Positions 49,332 to 59,496 of a stretch of 64,000 nucleotides of DNA are shown piece by piece (position 1 is the stretch's first letter; every line of letters begins with the position of its first letter). Origin of the DNA: an uncultured Hyphomicrobiales bacterium (GTDB lineage: Bacteria; Pseudomonadota; Alphaproteobacteria; Rhizobiales; Ancalomicrobiaceae); contig CAIYYN010000049.1 of assembly GCA_903930435.1 (NCBI GenBank), positions 148,320 through 212,319 on the forward strand. Direction: 5' to 3'. The notes under the pieces were generated by a model. That model ran no database searches and was not told the DNA's origin. It worked only from the letters and a program-made list of their open reading frames with translations. The position numbers were made by a program, and so were the translations under genes.

Positions 49332-51608
49332 TTGTGCGTTGTCAAACCGGTTCGTGGCCGGGAAGCCGCGAGGTGGCAAGCGTCCTGCCTGAGCGCGCAG
49401 TCCAACCCATTCGGCGAGTTCGGCCAGCGACCGCGTGAAGCTTGCGCCCGAGGATGATGTCCAGGTCAGGCCGACAGCCCCATCGAAGAACTTCACGTCT
49501 GCAATGCCGCCGTCCTTGTAGGCCTGCAGCTTCACGCCCGATCCCTTCTGCATTTCCGGGATCTGGTCGGCGGGGAAGACGAGGAACTTGCGGTTATCGC
49601 CAATGACGGCGACATGGCTCATGCCCTTCGGCGCTTCAACGCAGATGCGTGCTTCGTCACCGGTCGCGACATTGAGGATCTGCTTGCCCTTGCGCGTCTG
49701 AGCCACGACTTCGGCCTCGGCGATGATGAAACCGCGACCGGACTTGGACGTGATCAGCAATCGGCGGTCGGGCTTGTGCACGAAGACGGCCAGCACATCC
49801 TGATCCTGATCCATATCGACCTGGATGCGGATTGGTTCACCCGCGCCACGTCCGCCCGGCAGCTTGGAGGCTTCCAGCGTGAAGAAGCGGCCACCGGTCG
49901 AGAAGACGATGATCTTGTCGGTCGTCTCCGCCTTGAAGGCGATCTTCAGCTTGTCGTCGTTCTTGAATTCGAGCTTGGAGAAGTCGTCCAGATGCCCCTT
50001 CAAGGCGCGGATCCAGCCTTTCTGGCTCACGACGACCGTGATCGGCTCGCGCTCGATCATGGCTTCCATGATGTCACCGACGTCATGGGATGGCGCTTCG
50101 GCGAAGGTGGATCGGCGACGACCAAGTGGCGTATCCGGGCCAAAGCGTTTGGCGATATCGCGGATCTCGATCGCGATCACTTTCCACTGCTTTTCGTCTG
50201 AGGCCAGCAGCTCGCGGATCTGAGCGGCTTCAGCCATCAACTCGTCATGCTCCTTGCGGATTTCGAATTCTTCGAGCTTGCGCAGATTGCGCAGTCGCAT
50301 GTTCAGGATGGCTTCAGCCTGCACATCTGTCAGCGCGAAGGCCTTGATCAACTCCTGCTTCGGCTCATCCTCGTAGCGGATGATGCGGATAACCTCATCC
50401 AGATTGAGGTATGCGATCAACAGGCCGCCGAGAATTTCAAGCCGTTTCTCGATCTGGGTCAGCCGGTGCGTCGAGCGCCTGACCAGAACATCCTTGCGAT
50501 GATCGAGCCATTCCTTCAGCACCTCACGCAGTCCCAGCACGTTGGGGACCTGCCCGTGACTGAGCACGTTCATGTTGAGCGGAATGCGGTTTTCAAGCTC
50601 GGAGAGCTTGAACAGGCTTTCCATCATCAGGCCGGGATCGACATTACGGCTCTTGGGCACGATGACGACGCGTACGTCCTCGGCGCTTTCGTCGCGGACG
50701 TCATCGACAAGCGGCAGCTTCTTTTCATTGATGAGATCGGCGAGCTTCTCGATCAGGCGGGATTTTGCGACCTGATAGGGAATCTCGGTGATGACTACCT
50801 GCCAGGTGCCGCGACCTGTTTCTTCCGTTGCCCAGCGAGCCCGCACCCGGAAGCCGCCACGTCCCGTGCGATAGCTTTCGAGAATTGAAGCTCTCGATTC
50901 CACAATAATGCCGCCGGTGGGGAAGTCAGGGCCGGGCACCAGTTCGACGAGTTCTTCAACCGGCGTATCGGGCAAGGCAATCAGCTTCAGCGCGGCCTGA
51001 GCCAGTTCAAAGGCATTGTGCGGCGGAATGGAGGTCGCCATGCCAACCGCAATGCCGGAGGAGCCGTTTGCGAGCAAATTCGGGAACGCACCCGGCAACA
51101 CGATCGGCTCTTCTTCGGAGCCATCGTAGGTCGGGCGGAAATCGACCGCGTTCTCCTCAAGCCCCTCAAGCAACAGGGCGGCGACATCGGTCATGCGCGC
51201 TTCGGTGTAGCGCATGGCTGCCGGATTATCGCCGTCGATATTACCGAAGTTGCCCTGTCCATCCACAAGCGGATAGCGCTGGGCAAAATCCTGCGCCAGA
51301 CGCACCATCGCATCATAGACGGACTGATCGCCGTGCGGGTGAAACTTGCCGATCACGTCGCCAACAACGCGGGCGCATTTCTTGAAAGCAGCGGTCGGAT
51401 CGAGCCGCAATTCACGCATTGCATAGAGCAGGCGCCGATGCACGGGCTTCAGACCGTCGCGAACGTCAGGCAAGGCCCGGTGCATGATGGTCGACAGGGC
51501 ATAGGCGAGGTAGCGCTCTTCCAGCGCCTCGCGCAAGTTGACCGGTAGCACTTCGCCGCCCGGACTATCGCCTTCGCCGTCACCCGGCGGAATCACCCTG
51601 TTTCCCAT
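49329..51608 (-). CDS. parC: DNA topoisomerase IV subunit A
   Basis: Catalytic subunit for decatenation of daughter chromosomes, acting with ParE. The 759-residue product has [20 protein letters not shown], the quinolone-determining region [17 protein letters not shown], the catalytic Tyr in [11 protein letters not shown], and a C-terminal set of beta-pinwheel repeats ([34 protein letters not shown]). The short pinwheel and the sequence QVNL-like opening [11 protein letters not shown] favour ParC over GyrA. Start ATG 51608 or GTG 51626 cannot be separated. recO lies upstream. Confidence 0.93.
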   Translation of the reverse strand: MGNRVIPPGDGEGDSPGGEVLPVNLREALEERYLAYALSTIMHRALPDVRDGLKPVHRRLLYAMRELRLDPTAAFKKCARVVGDVIGKFHPHGDQSVYDAMVRLAQDFAQRYPLVDGQGNFGNIDGDNPAAMRYTEARMTDVAALLLEGLEENAVDFRPTYDGSEEEPIVLPGAFPNLLANGSSGIAVGMATSIPPHNAFELAQAALKLIALPDTPVEELVELVPGPDFPTGGIIVESRASILESYRTGRGGFRVRARWATEETGRGTWQVVITEIPYQVAKSRLIEKLADLINEKKLPLVDDVRDESAEDVRVVIVPKSRNVDPGLMMESLFKLSELENRIPLNMNVLSHGQVPNVLGLREVLKEWLDHRKDVLVRRSTHRLTQIEKRLEILGGLLIAYLNLDEVIRIIRYEDEPKQELIKAFALTDVQAEAILNMRLRNLRKLEEFEIRKEHDELMAEAAQIRELLASDEKQWKVIAIEIRDIAKRFGPDTPLGRRRSTFAEAPSHDVGDIMEAMIEREPITVVVSQKGWIRALKGHLDDFSKLEFKNDDKLKIAFKAETTDKIIVFSTGGRFFTLEASKLPGGRGAGEPIRIQVDMDQDQDVLAVFVHKPDRRLLITSKSGRGFIIAEAEVVAQTRKGKQILNVATGDEARICVEAPKGMSHVAVIGDNRKFLVFPADQIPEMQKGSGVKLQAYKDGGIADVKFFDGAVGLTWTSSSGASFTRSLAELAEWVGLRAQAGRLPPRGFPATNRFDNAQ

Positions 51609-51694
51609 GATGCAAGGGTTAGTCACCTTGCCGCTTCAGGGCAAGACAGGATAACGGTCATCGGCGCTTGTTTAGTGGGCGTTTCGGCAGGTAA

Positions 51695-52456
51695 TCACGC
51701 TTCAGCAAGCGCCATCAGGATGCCGTCGCGCGTCGGGGGCGGGGCGATGCCACGCGGTTCCCAGACATGGCGTTGCAGGAAATGCCCTGTTAGCCGAAAC
51801 CCGGCGCGGATGTCAGCAGTGTTCGGCGCATGCTCGTTGGTCGCTTCGCTGAGGAAGGCGGGGAGTTCCAGCAACCTGTCATGCCAGAGCCGCCCGGCAT
51901 CACGCGACGCGGCGCGGCCTGTGCGCGGGCTCACATAGGCCAGATCCTCGAAAGTTCCCGTGATAGCACATTCACTGAGATCAAGGCCAAATCCGAGTGC
52001 GTCAAGGATCATCACCTCAAATCGGACGACCAGCCCGCCCGCGATGATCGCCGAGAGCGTTACCCCGTCAGCATCGGTCTCAGGGGCCGTTGCAACAATA
52101 TCCAGCAAGGTCACCATGCCGTCATAGAGTTCCGGGTGTGGATCCCGTTCCGGCAGAAGGCGGACATGGCTGGCGAGCGTTTGCACCGTGTTGAGACCAA
52201 GCGACGTCTGCATCAGACCCGAGGCGCGCAGGTCGGTTGGTTCCACGCTGAAGTTTCCCAGGTGTTCGTCGAGGCGTGCCCGCCACGTCACGTCCAGGCT
52301 GTTGCCCGGCTGAAGCTTGGCTGCAAAACGCGGCGAACGACCGCCCTTGACCAGACCGAGGCAGCGACCGCGCTCGCGCGTCAGAACCTCCAGCACGAGG
52401 GAGGATTCCCCGTGCCGCCGCGTACCCAAGACAAGTGCATCATCGCGCCACTGCAT
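51695..52456 (-). CDS. recO: DNA repair protein RecO
   Basis: The 253-residue protein loads RecA together with RecR at gaps. The N-terminal OB fold is seen in MQWRDDALVLGTRRHGESSL and TRERGRCLGLVKGGRS; the helical C-terminal part has HLLPERDPHPELYDG-like spacing (read as VRLLPERDPHPELYDGMV) and FEVMILDALGFGLDLSECA. Length is normal. era precedes it by 32 bases on the same strand; rnc-era-recO is a classic cluster. Confidence 0.92.
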   Translation of the reverse strand: MQWRDDALVLGTRRHGESSLVLEVLTRERGRCLGLVKGGRSPRFAAKLQPGNSLDVTWRARLDEHLGNFSVEPTDLRASGLMQTSLGLNTVQTLASHVRLLPERDPHPELYDGMVTLLDIVATAPETDADGVTLSAIIAGGLVVRFEVMILDALGFGLDLSECAITGTFEDLAYVSPRTGRAASRDAGRLWHDRLLELPAFLSEATNEHAPNTADIRAGFRLTGHFLQRHVWEPRGIAPPPTRDGILMALAEA

Positions 52457-52488
52457 GCCGACGAGGTCCCGGGGTGAAAGGCGTCGTC

Positions 52489-53427
52489 TCAGAGTTTCGG
52501 GAAGTCCAGACCCATCTCACGATACCGTTCCGGGTCATCCGCCCAGCCATCGCGGACCTTGACGAACAGGAAGAGATGGACCGGCTTTTCCAGAACCTCG
52601 GCAATGTCCTTGCGGGCCGCCATCGAGATTGACTTGATCGTTTCGCCACCGGACCCGAGAATGATGCGTTTCTGGCTGTCGCGCGTGACATAGATTGTTT
52701 GCTCGATGCGGACCGATCCGTCCTTCATGTCTTTCCACTGTTCCGTCTCGACGGTGGATTCGTAAGGCAATTCGTCATGGACGCGCAGGAAGAGCTTTTC
52801 GCGGGTGATTTCAGCGGCCAGTCCGCGAAGCGGCAGATCTGAGATCTGGTCTTCCGGATAAAGCCACGGACCCGGTGCCACATGTTCGGCGAACCAGGCG
52901 GTGATATCATCCACGCCGCTGCCTGTGTGTGCCGAGACCATGAAAGTCCGGTCGAATGGGACCTTCGCGTTCGCGTCCTGTGCCAGCGCCAGCAAGGTAT
53001 CGCGCTTGACCAGGTCGATCTTGTTGAGGATCAGGATCTTGGGATGACGGACTTCTTCCAGCTTCTCAAAGATCGTCAAAACCTCGTCGTCGAGGCCTTT
53101 CTTGGCATCGACAAGCACAGCGACGAGATCCGCATCATGGGCACCGCCCCAGGCCGTTGTGACCATGGCCCGGTCCAGTCGTCGACGCGGGCGGAAGATG
53201 CCGGGCGTATCGACAAAGATCACCTGTGCCTGACCAAGAATCGCAATGCCGCGCACAAGACTGCGTGTCGTCTGCACCTTGTGGGTCACGATCGAGACCT
53301 TGGAGCCGACAAGCTGGTTCAGCAACGTCGACTTGCCCGCGTTCGGCGCGCCGATCAGCGCCACGAAACCTGCCCGTGTCGGGCCGTCTGTCTTCTCCGG
53401 GCCTTCGCCCGCCTCGATGTCAACCAC
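52489..53427 (-). CDS. era: GTPase Era
   Basis: Era binds 16S rRNA near its 3' end and assists small-subunit maturation. The 312-residue product has G1 GAPNAGKSTLLNQL, G2 within THKVQTTRS, G3 FVDTPGIF, G4 LNKIDLV and a C-terminal KH domain (REKLFLRVHDELPYESTVE, IILGSGGETIKSISMAARKD). The GTG start at 53427 lies inside the end of rnc, an 8-base overlap that suggests coupled translation. Confidence 0.95.
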   Translation of the reverse strand: MVDIEAGEGPEKTDGPTRAGFVALIGAPNAGKSTLLNQLVGSKVSIVTHKVQTTRSLVRGIAILGQAQVIFVDTPGIFRPRRRLDRAMVTTAWGGAHDADLVAVLVDAKKGLDDEVLTIFEKLEEVRHPKILILNKIDLVKRDTLLALAQDANAKVPFDRTFMVSAHTGSGVDDITAWFAEHVAPGPWLYPEDQISDLPLRGLAAEITREKLFLRVHDELPYESTVETEQWKDMKDGSVRIEQTIYVTRDSQKRIILGSGGETIKSISMAARKDIAEVLEKPVHLFLFVKVRDGWADDPERYREMGLDFPKL

Positions 53428-54121
53428 CCGTCATATCCTTCCAGATCCCTTCACGGACCAAAACTGTTGCCGCTGCCGTCTGTTCTGCTTCACGCTTTGA
53501 CCGACCGCGACCCAAACCCGACGCCAGATTTGCGACGTCGACTGAAATTGTGAATTCCGGATCATGATCCGGTCCGGTACGCGCGACCTCGCGGTAAATG
53601 GGAGTCGGTCCGCCACGTCCCTGGACCCATTCCTGCAATGTCGTCTTGGCATCGCGCAAGGGGCCTCGTGCTGCCATCATGCGCGGCTGCCAGTTCCTTA
53701 CCACAAACTGGAATGCTTCTTCAAAGCCGCCGTCCAGATAGATGGCCGCGATGATCGCTTCGACGACGTCGCCCAGAATGGCTGTCTTGGTGCGTCCGCC
53801 AGTCTGGGCCTCGCCACTGCTCAGGCGCAGCATGGCACCAAGCCCGAGATCGCGGCCAACTTCGGCACAGGTCTCGCGCTTGACGAGCGCGTTCAGGCGG
53901 CGGGCCATCTCGCCTTCATCGGCCCCAGCGAACGTATCATAGGTCAGCCGGGCGACCGTCAGGGCAAGCACGCGGTCACCGAGAAACTCGAGCCGCTGAT
54001 AGCTGTCGCCAGCATTGGACACTGCACTGGTATGCGTCAGGGCGCGCGTCAACAGTGACCTGTCCCGGAACCTGTAGGCGAGTTGGGTCTCCAGTGCGTC
54101 CAGGCCAGCCATCTGCTTCAC
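53420..54121 (-). CDS. rnc: Ribonuclease III
   Basis: Double-strand-specific endoribonuclease that processes rRNA and sRNA-mRNA duplexes. The 233-residue product shows the signature SYQRLEFLGDRVLALTVA with the metal-binding acids, KTAILGDVVEAIIAAIYLDG as the second acidic site, and a dsRBD (TTLQEWVQGRGGPTPIYREV, then GRGRSKREAEQTAAATVLV). The GTG start shares bases with the lepB stop (GTGA), and the end overlaps era, so lepB-rnc-era form a tightly coupled operon. Confidence 0.95.
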   Translation of the reverse strand: MKQMAGLDALETQLAYRFRDRSLLTRALTHTSAVSNAGDSYQRLEFLGDRVLALTVARLTYDTFAGADEGEMARRLNALVKRETCAEVGRDLGLGAMLRLSSGEAQTGGRTKTAILGDVVEAIIAAIYLDGGFEEAFQFVVRNWQPRMMAARGPLRDAKTTLQEWVQGRGGPTPIYREVARTGPDHDPEFTISVDVANLASGLGRGRSKREAEQTAAATVLVREGIWKDMTGG

Positions 54122-54918
54122 AGGAGTTTCAGCAGGCGATCAAATCGCACCGTCCACGGCCAATTCCAGATTTTCCAGATGGCGCTATCGCCTTCGTGGC
54201 TGAAGAAAATGACTTGCGCCTTGCCGATCAGGTTTTCCGCCGGGACATAGCCGACGTCATTGATGAACCGACTGTCAGCCGAGTTATCGCGATTATCGCC
54301 CATCATAAAATAGTGACCAGGCGGCACTTCGTAGACCTGCGTGTTATTCGCATCAAACTCGCCACCCATGCCAGTTGGGGCGTCGTCGCGAAGCTTCAGC
54401 ACATGGTAGGTCACGCCATTGGGGAGTGTTTCGGTGTATTGCTTGCCGACACTGCGGTCACCACGATAGTCAATTTCGTCGAAATTCTTGTCGAAGGTGC
54501 GCTTCACTTCTTCACCATTGATGAAAAGTACACCGTGCTTGACCTGGATCTTGTCGCCCGGCAGACCGATCAGACGCTTGATGTAGTCGATCTCTTCTTC
54601 ATGCGGCTTGCGGAACACGACGATATCGCCGCGCTTTGGATCCGAGCCGAAAATCCGGCCTGAAAAGGGAATGATTCCTTTTTGGATACCCAAGAAATTA
54701 TTGGAAAAAGAATAGCGGCTGTAACCGTACGACCATTTGCTCACAAAGAGATAGTCGCCAACCCGGAGCGTATGTTCCATAGAACCAGACGGGATATTGA
54801 ACGGTTGAAACAGAAACATCTGCACAAGCAGCGCCAGGACAATAGCCTGAACGATGATCCAGACCATTTCCAATAGGCCGCCGTCGTCTTTTTTCTTTGT
54901 CTCGTTCGTCACGCTCAT
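54118..54918 (-). CDS. lepB: Signal peptidase I
   Basis: Inner-membrane protease that removes Sec signal peptides. The 266-residue product has one N-terminal membrane segment (MVWIIVQAIVLALLVQMFLF), the catalytic Ser in IPSGSMEHTLRVGDYL, the catalytic Lys in RGDIVVFRKPHEEEIDYIKR with LIGLPGDKIQ, and the box E GDNRDNSADSRF. ATG 54918 (MSVTNETKKK) follows GGAAGG at a suitable distance; a TTG six codons upstream is less likely. Confidence 0.95.
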   Translation of the reverse strand: MSVTNETKKKDDGGLLEMVWIIVQAIVLALLVQMFLFQPFNIPSGSMEHTLRVGDYLFVSKWSYGYSRYSFSNNFLGIQKGIIPFSGRIFGSDPKRGDIVVFRKPHEEEIDYIKRLIGLPGDKIQVKHGVLFINGEEVKRTFDKNFDEIDYRGDRSVGKQYTETLPNGVTYHVLKLRDDAPTGMGGEFDANNTQVYEVPPGHYFMMGDNRDNSADSRFINDVGYVPAENLIGKAQVIFFSHEGDSAIWKIWNWPWTVRFDRLLKLL

Positions 54919-55344
54919 AAGTCCGTTACCTTCCAACGACTGACGTCGCCTCTTTGCGGGAGATACTGGCTGGACGCTCTTCCGGAGAAGTCGCTCGCCC
55001 GGCTACGCCTGCCCGTTAATCCGGTTGGTCCTGATACCGCTTCAACGCAAAAGCTGCAACGTATTCACGCGGTAATCAGGCTGAAGCATGGCACGAACGT
55101 GTCATTTCCTCCAGGTTTCGTTGATTTTTGCGGCTTTAAGGTATCCCTGAACGCCGCGAAGTTGCCGCGCCTGCCAATCGGTCACTTTCATTATTTTGAT
55201 TCAAGACAGCAAAAAGGGATATTTCCCTTGAAGCCAGGGATGCGTGATGATGTCATTGGCGCATCGCATGGCCCGCTTCCAGCGGCGACTCTGGCCGTGA
55301 GTGATGCCGTATCGAATTCCATCCGTTCCTTGACCGAGGTTGTC
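54919..55344. other. Divergent gap between lepB and the RidA gene
   Basis: About 425 bases. The plus-strand frame leading into the RidA gene is open from 55099, but its first 82 codons have no homology pattern and the good start is at 55345. No repeats, terminators or structured RNA are obvious. Promoters for lepB and the RidA unit should be here. Confidence 0.35.
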
Positions 55345-55758
55345 ATGATCCACAAGCGCATCCGGCCCTTCAATACCCGCGATACCTACCCGGAACAAAA
55401 GCTTTCCAACGATCTGGCTCAGGCGGTTGTTGCTCGCGGCACAATGGTTTTCCTGCGTGGGCAGTGCCCACAGGATCTCGATACCGCCGAGGACGTTGGC
55501 ATCGGTGATCCCGTCGCGCAGGCTCACAAGGTGATGCAGAACATTCGTCAACTGATCGGAGAATGCGGGGCAGAGATGCAGCATATCTGCAAGCTCGTGG
55601 TCTATTTGACCGATATCCGCCATCGCGAGGCGGTTTACCGGGTCATGGGCGAGTATATCGAAAACGTGCATCCCGTCTGCACCGGCCTCGTGGTTGTCGC
55701 TTTGGCCCGGCCCACTTGGCTTGTTGAAATCGACGCAACCGCCGTCATTCCGGATTGA
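55345..55758 (+). CDS. RidA/YjgF family protein
   Basis: The 137-residue product has the RidA chorismate-mutase-like fold: LAQAVVARGTMVFLRGQCPQ, QAHKVMQNIRQLIGECGAEM, HICKLVVYLTDIRHREAVYR and the C-terminal RPTWLVEIDATAVIPD. The canonical deaminase Arg of RidA proper (in the xCPxR motif) is not obvious here (THPVCTGL-like, read as VHPVCTGLVV), so it belongs to another Rid subgroup and may act on a different imine or not at all. It lies 7 bases before the DUF1028 gene and must be co-transcribed. Confidence 0.88.
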   Translation: MIHKRIRPFNTRDTYPEQKLSNDLAQAVVARGTMVFLRGQCPQDLDTAEDVGIGDPVAQAHKVMQNIRQLIGECGAEMQHICKLVVYLTDIRHREAVYRVMGEYIENVHPVCTGLVVVALARPTWLVEIDATAVIPD

Positions 55759-55765
55759 GGATCAG

Positions 55766-56443
55766 ATGACATTTTCCCTTGCAGCGCGTTGCCTGAAAAC
55801 CGGACGCTTCGGTGTCGCGATTTCCTCCTCTTCGCCGGCTGTAGCTGCTCGCTGCGCTCACGCCAGAGCAGATGTCGGGGCGGTCTGTTCGCAGAATATC
55901 ACCGATCCCCGCCTCGGGTATTCTGCGCTTGACCTGATGGCGCTGGGGGCTTCCTCGCGCGCGGCGCTGGAGGTTTTGGCGAGTGAAACGCCCAATATCC
56001 AGTATCGGCAGCTCGTTGCAATCGATTCGCACGGAAGGCCGTCGGTGTTCTCGGGCGAACATGTGCTTGGCACGAACGCTTTTGCCTATGGCCTCAATGT
56101 TGCCGCTGCCGGGAATATGTTGGCGAACGAAGGCGTTCCTGCTGCGATGGTAGCGGCTTTTGAAGCCGCGCCGGGACATCTGGGCGATCGCCTGATGGCG
56201 GGACTTATCGCTGGGTTTGAGGCTGGCGGCGAGGCCGGACCGGTCCATTCGGCGGGCCTCCTGATGGTCGGCAAGGTCTCGTTTCCGATTGCTGATCTGC
56301 GCGTTGATTGGGATGAGTTTGATCCGATCGGAAAGCTCCGGGATCTCTGGGACCTCTACAAGCCACAACTGGATGCCTATATTACCCGCGCCCTCGATCC
56401 GACGGTTGCGCCCGGCTATGGCGTTCCGGGGGATGATCGGTAA
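55766..56443 (+). CDS. DUF1028 family protein
   Basis: The 225-residue product starts MTFSLAARCLKTGRFGVAIS, then SSSPAVAARCAHARADVGAV, TDPRLGYSALDLMALGASS and LNVAAAGNMLANEGVPAAMV, and RVDWDEFDPIGKLRDLWDLY. These match DUF1028, a family related to Ntn-hydrolase folds and of unknown function. The ATG at 55766 is seven bases after the RidA stop; RidA-DUF1028 pairs recur in many genomes, often with amino-acid or peptide metabolism genes, which are absent here. The pair sits between lepB and acpS. Confidence 0.88.
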   Translation: MTFSLAARCLKTGRFGVAISSSSPAVAARCAHARADVGAVCSQNITDPRLGYSALDLMALGASSRAALEVLASETPNIQYRQLVAIDSHGRPSVFSGEHVLGTNAFAYGLNVAAAGNMLANEGVPAAMVAAFEAAPGHLGDRLMAGLIAGFEAGGEAGPVHSAGLLMVGKVSFPIADLRVDWDEFDPIGKLRDLWDLYKPQLDAYITRALDPTVAPGYGVPGDDR

Positions 56444-56530
56444 CCAGATTCCGTGCGCGATACGCTTCGGCAGCTTTCCTGTTTTATCGCAGTCGGCTTC
56501 GCGTCGCTTGCGGGCCCGTGATCGCCGATG

Positions 56531-56947
56531 TCACGCGCCTGTCGGCCAATCTGCGGGCCAGGCTGAAATGACCACGAACGCCTGAGCCAGAGGATAATCG
56601 TCGGTGATTGTCAGGTCGATCTTGGCCGTAAACCCGGCAGGCGTGAGTTTTGAGAGACGTTCGGCAGCCGAGCCGAGCAACTGAATTGTCGGCTTGCCTC
56701 CCGGCAGGTTGACCACGCCGATCTCACGCCAGTTGACACCCATGGCAATGCCGCTGCCCAAGGCTTTGGAACAGGCCTCTTTTGCGGCAAATCGTTTGGC
56801 GTAGGAGGCGGCTCGTTCTGCGCGACGGTCTGACTTGGCGCGTTCGATTTCAGTGAAAACGCGATGAGTGAAGCGCTCGCCAAACCGATCGAGGGTCTTC
56901 TCGATACGGCGGATATCGCACAGGTCTGAGCCGATGCCGATGATCAT
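56531..56947 (-). CDS. acpS: Holo-[acyl-carrier-protein] synthase
   Basis: The enzyme attaches 4'-phosphopantetheine to acyl carrier protein. The 138-residue product shows [19 protein letters not shown] with the metal Asp, [19 protein letters not shown] with the catalytic Lys/Glu, [16 protein letters not shown] and [15 protein letters not shown]. It lies 12 bases after pyrE on the same strand. Confidence 0.95.
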   Translation of the reverse strand: MIIGIGSDLCDIRRIEKTLDRFGERFTHRVFTEIERAKSDRRAERAASYAKRFAAKEACSKALGSGIAMGVNWREIGVVNLPGGKPTIQLLGSAAERLSKLTPAGFTAKIDLTITDDYPLAQAFVVISAWPADWPTGA

Positions 56948-56959
56948 GGACCAGGCCCT

Positions 56960-57550
56960 TCAGGCAGCCGTGCGACTGCCCGGCTTTACGGCTGGAAGCG
57001 CGGCGAGTTCCGGAGGAAGGGCGTCGGCGGGGTAAGCCGGAACCTTGTAGCCCGCCAGCGAAACCAGCGGCGCTCCGGTATCAGCCTCGCCGTCCGACCG
57101 ATCAATCAGGCAGGCAACTGCCACGACCTTGAGACCAACGGCTTCCAGCGCAGCGATGGTTTCGCGTGAGGATAACCCCGTTGTGACGATATCCTCAATG
57201 ATGACCACGCGTGAACCGGGCGCAACATCGAAACGCTTCAATTGCATCTGACCATCGACGCGCTCGACCCAGACGGCTGGTACGCCGAGATGCCGCGCGG
57301 TCTCATACGCTGGAATGATGCCGCCGAGTGCAGGTCCGACAACAAGGTCGATCTGCCCAAGGCCAGCGCTTTTGATCCGTTCAGCCAGCGCGTTGCAGAC
57401 GATCGCGGTCTTGTCGGGATGCATGAATACGCGGGCCTTCTGGATGAAAACCGGAGACCGCAGGCCGGATGACAGGATAAAGTGACCTTCCAGGATCGCG
57501 CCACACTCGCGAAAAACCTCAAGTACCTCGTCGCGCGTCATATCAGCCAT
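56960..57550 (-). CDS. pyrE: Orotate phosphoribosyltransferase
   Basis: Pyrimidine synthesis enzyme joining orotate and PRPP to OMP. The 196-residue product shows [38 protein letters not shown], and the PRPP motif [19 protein letters not shown]. Starts at 57550 and 57541 are both possible. pyrE-acpS-lepB-rnc-era-recO is the usual order apart from the inserted RidA pair; rsh, its usual upstream neighbour, is 35 kb away. Confidence 0.94.
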   Translation of the reverse strand: MADMTRDEVLEVFRECGAILEGHFILSSGLRSPVFIQKARVFMHPDKTAIVCNALAERIKSAGLGQIDLVVGPALGGIIPAYETARHLGVPAVWVERVDGQMQLKRFDVAPGSRVVIIEDIVTTGLSSRETIAALEAVGLKVVAVACLIDRSDGEADTGAPLVSLAGYKVPAYPADALPPELAALPAVKPGSRTAA

Positions 57551-57597
57551 CTTTCTGTCACATCGTGCTTACGTATCGGCGCATCGTTACAGCGCGC

Positions 57598-58062
57598 TCA
57601 CTTTGGACCCGCCAGTGAGCCGAGCGACGGCCCGGCATGCATGATCTGTGAGATGATATTGTAATCCTGTCCGGTCGTTTTGGTCTTGCGGCCGATGAAA
57701 TCGAAGATCTTGCCGTCCTGCAGACCATAATTGGCGATTTCCTTGACCCGGCCCTTGTCGTCAAAATAGACAGCGAGCACGCGCTGGTCGACGACTCCTG
57801 GTTCCATGAAAGCCAGATTACGGGCCGTCTTTTGCGAGATGTAATAGAAGCTCTCACCGCCGATGGTCGATGTTGTCGAGGGCGCTCCGAGGACAAGGAA
57901 TACCTGCTCCTTGCTGGCTCCAACCGAAATCTGCGACATCGCGTTTTCATCGAGCACGTACCCGTGATTGTATTCCTCGGCGCAACCGGCCAGGGAGATG
58001 CCAGCCAGACCAATCATGGCCAGAGTTGCCAACAAGGACTTGCGGACGGCGAAACGGGGCAT
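57598..58062 (-). CDS. bamE: Outer membrane protein assembly factor BamE
   Basis: A lipoprotein subunit of the BAM complex that inserts beta-barrels, including the porins of this window, into the outer membrane. The 154-residue product has a lipoprotein signal with lipobox GISLAGC (Cys about 27), then QISVGASKEQVFLVLGAPST and a late VYFDDKGRVKEIANYG, the SmpA/OmlA pattern. ATG 58062 has GAGGAG upstream. It is divergent from the bc1 chaperone gene. Confidence 0.92.
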   Translation of the reverse strand: MPRFAVRKSLLATLAMIGLAGISLAGCAEEYNHGYVLDENAMSQISVGASKEQVFLVLGAPSTTSTIGGESFYYISQKTARNLAFMEPGVVDQRVLAVYFDDKGRVKEIANYGLQDGKIFDFIGRKTKTTGQDYNIISQIMHAGPSLGSLAGPK

Positions 58063-58327
58063 GGAACGACTCCTCAGATCTCTGCAAGACAGAAACGCGA
58101 TCACGTCACGTTTGCTTCAAGCTGCACGGCAAGATCAGTCAGACCGCGAGATCATGGCATTAAGACGGCTGGTGGGCACGTCGTATAGCCGGATTGTTTG
58201 TCTGAGTCACGCCCGGTGATCGAGTCCCGTGCCCGCTCCCGCCTTCAGAGTCCTTGGCAACCCGGCCAGTGTGCGTTAGGTCCTTACGCAATGGTATAGA
58301 GGCGTTCAGTCCTCTCGGAGATGCCGT

Positions 58328-58933
58328 GTGATTTTCAATCTCTTTCGCCCGAAGGCACATGACCCTGTCGACCTGATTTATCTGGATGTCGTGGCAAAAG
58401 CACGCCAGCCCGGGTTTTACCTCGATTTCAGCGTGCCTGACACGGTGGAGGGTCGATTCGAGATGATCATTCTGCATCTCGCCCTTCTGTTTCATCGGCT
58501 CCGGAATGAAGATGAGCGCGCGCGGAAGGCGGCGCAAACGGTCGTGGAGGCATTCTTCAACGACATGGACCGATCACTACGTGAGATGGGCATCGGCGAT
58601 ACCAGTGTTCCCAAGAAGATGAAAAAATTGGGAAAAGCCTATAACGGCCGTTCGCTGGCCTACTTCAAGGCCCTCGACGAGGATGATCGCGATGCCTTTT
58701 CAGCTGCGGTCCTGCGCAATGTCATGGCGCTTGATGCAGGGACAGAAACCGACGCGCAGATCTCAGGCGCGCGTGCGATCGCTGACTACGCCTTTGCCAC
58801 CGCGATCCTGATGCAAAGTCTGCCGGTATCCGACATACTGTCAGGCAAGCTGCAAACCGCCCCATTGACGCCAACATCTGTTGCTGATCGTTCTAGCGAG
58901 CCTGATCTTGCTACTGCCGGAGACGAATCATGA
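58328..58933 (+). CDS. Ubiquinol-cytochrome c chaperone (CBP3-like)
   Basis: The 201-residue product belongs to the CBP3 chaperone family that assists cytochrome b assembly into the bc1 complex. It shows FYLDFSVPDTVEGRFEMIIL, HLALLFHRLRNEDERARKAA, QTVVEAFFNDMDRSLREMGI and VPKKMKKLGKAYNGRSLAYF. The start is GTG at 58328 (GTGATTTTCAAT). Its stop overlaps the DUF177 start by four bases. The pair CBP3-DUF177 next to plsX is standard in Rhizobiales. Confidence 0.92.
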   Translation: MIFNLFRPKAHDPVDLIYLDVVAKARQPGFYLDFSVPDTVEGRFEMIILHLALLFHRLRNEDERARKAAQTVVEAFFNDMDRSLREMGIGDTSVPKKMKKLGKAYNGRSLAYFKALDEDDRDAFSAAVLRNVMALDAGTETDAQISGARAIADYAFATAILMQSLPVSDILSGKLQTAPLTPTSVADRSSEPDLATAGDES

Positions 58934-59496
58934 CCCAACCCGAGGTCGACGCCCTGCCTGTGCCCATCTCGCGCAGTCTTTTGACAACGGATGTTCCTGG
59001 CGACGGACGGCACGTCTCGATCAAGGCAACGGCTGAAGAATTGTCAGCCCTGACCACTTTCGCCGAGATCGAATCAGTGGACGCATTCGCTGCTGAACTC
59101 GATGTGCGGCCTTGGGGGAAATTTGGCTTCCGTGTGACCGGTCAGGTCAAGGCGCATGTCGTCCAGTCATGTGTCGTAACGCTTGAGCCAGTGCCGAGCT
59201 ATATCGATGAAACCATTGAATTGAAGCTCGTGCCGATCAGTGACGCCGAGCGCTATGCGCCAAAGACGTCGCCGGAAGGGGAGATCATTGTCGATGTCGA
59301 GGCCGAGGATATGCCTGATTTCTATGAAGGCGGGACCATCGACGTAGGTGCGATAGCGGTCGAATTTTTCATGCTCGGGCTGGATCCTTATCCGCGCAAG
59401 CCTGGCGCTGAATTCGAGCCGTTGCCTGACCCTGGCAAAGCTGAAGTCTCCCCATTTGCCAAGCTGGCGGTTCTGAAGCGGCCAGATGGGGCTTGA
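58930..59496 (+). CDS. DUF177 (YceD) family protein
   Basis: The 188-residue protein has the YceD pattern: VPISRSLLTTDVPGDGRHVS, a cysteine-containing VKAHVVQSCVVTLEPVPSYI, then ETIELKLVPISDAERYA and a late FFMLGLDPYPRKPGAEFEP. YceD is linked to 23S rRNA or L32-related processes in some bacteria and plants, but its role is not settled. rpmF, which often follows it elsewhere, is absent; plsX comes next after about 160 bases. Confidence 0.9.
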   Translation: MTQPEVDALPVPISRSLLTTDVPGDGRHVSIKATAEELSALTTFAEIESVDAFAAELDVRPWGKFGFRVTGQVKAHVVQSCVVTLEPVPSYIDETIELKLVPISDAERYAPKTSPEGEIIVDVEAEDMPDFYEGGTIDVGAIAVEFFMLGLDPYPRKPGAEFEPLPDPGKAEVSPFAKLAVLKRPDGA

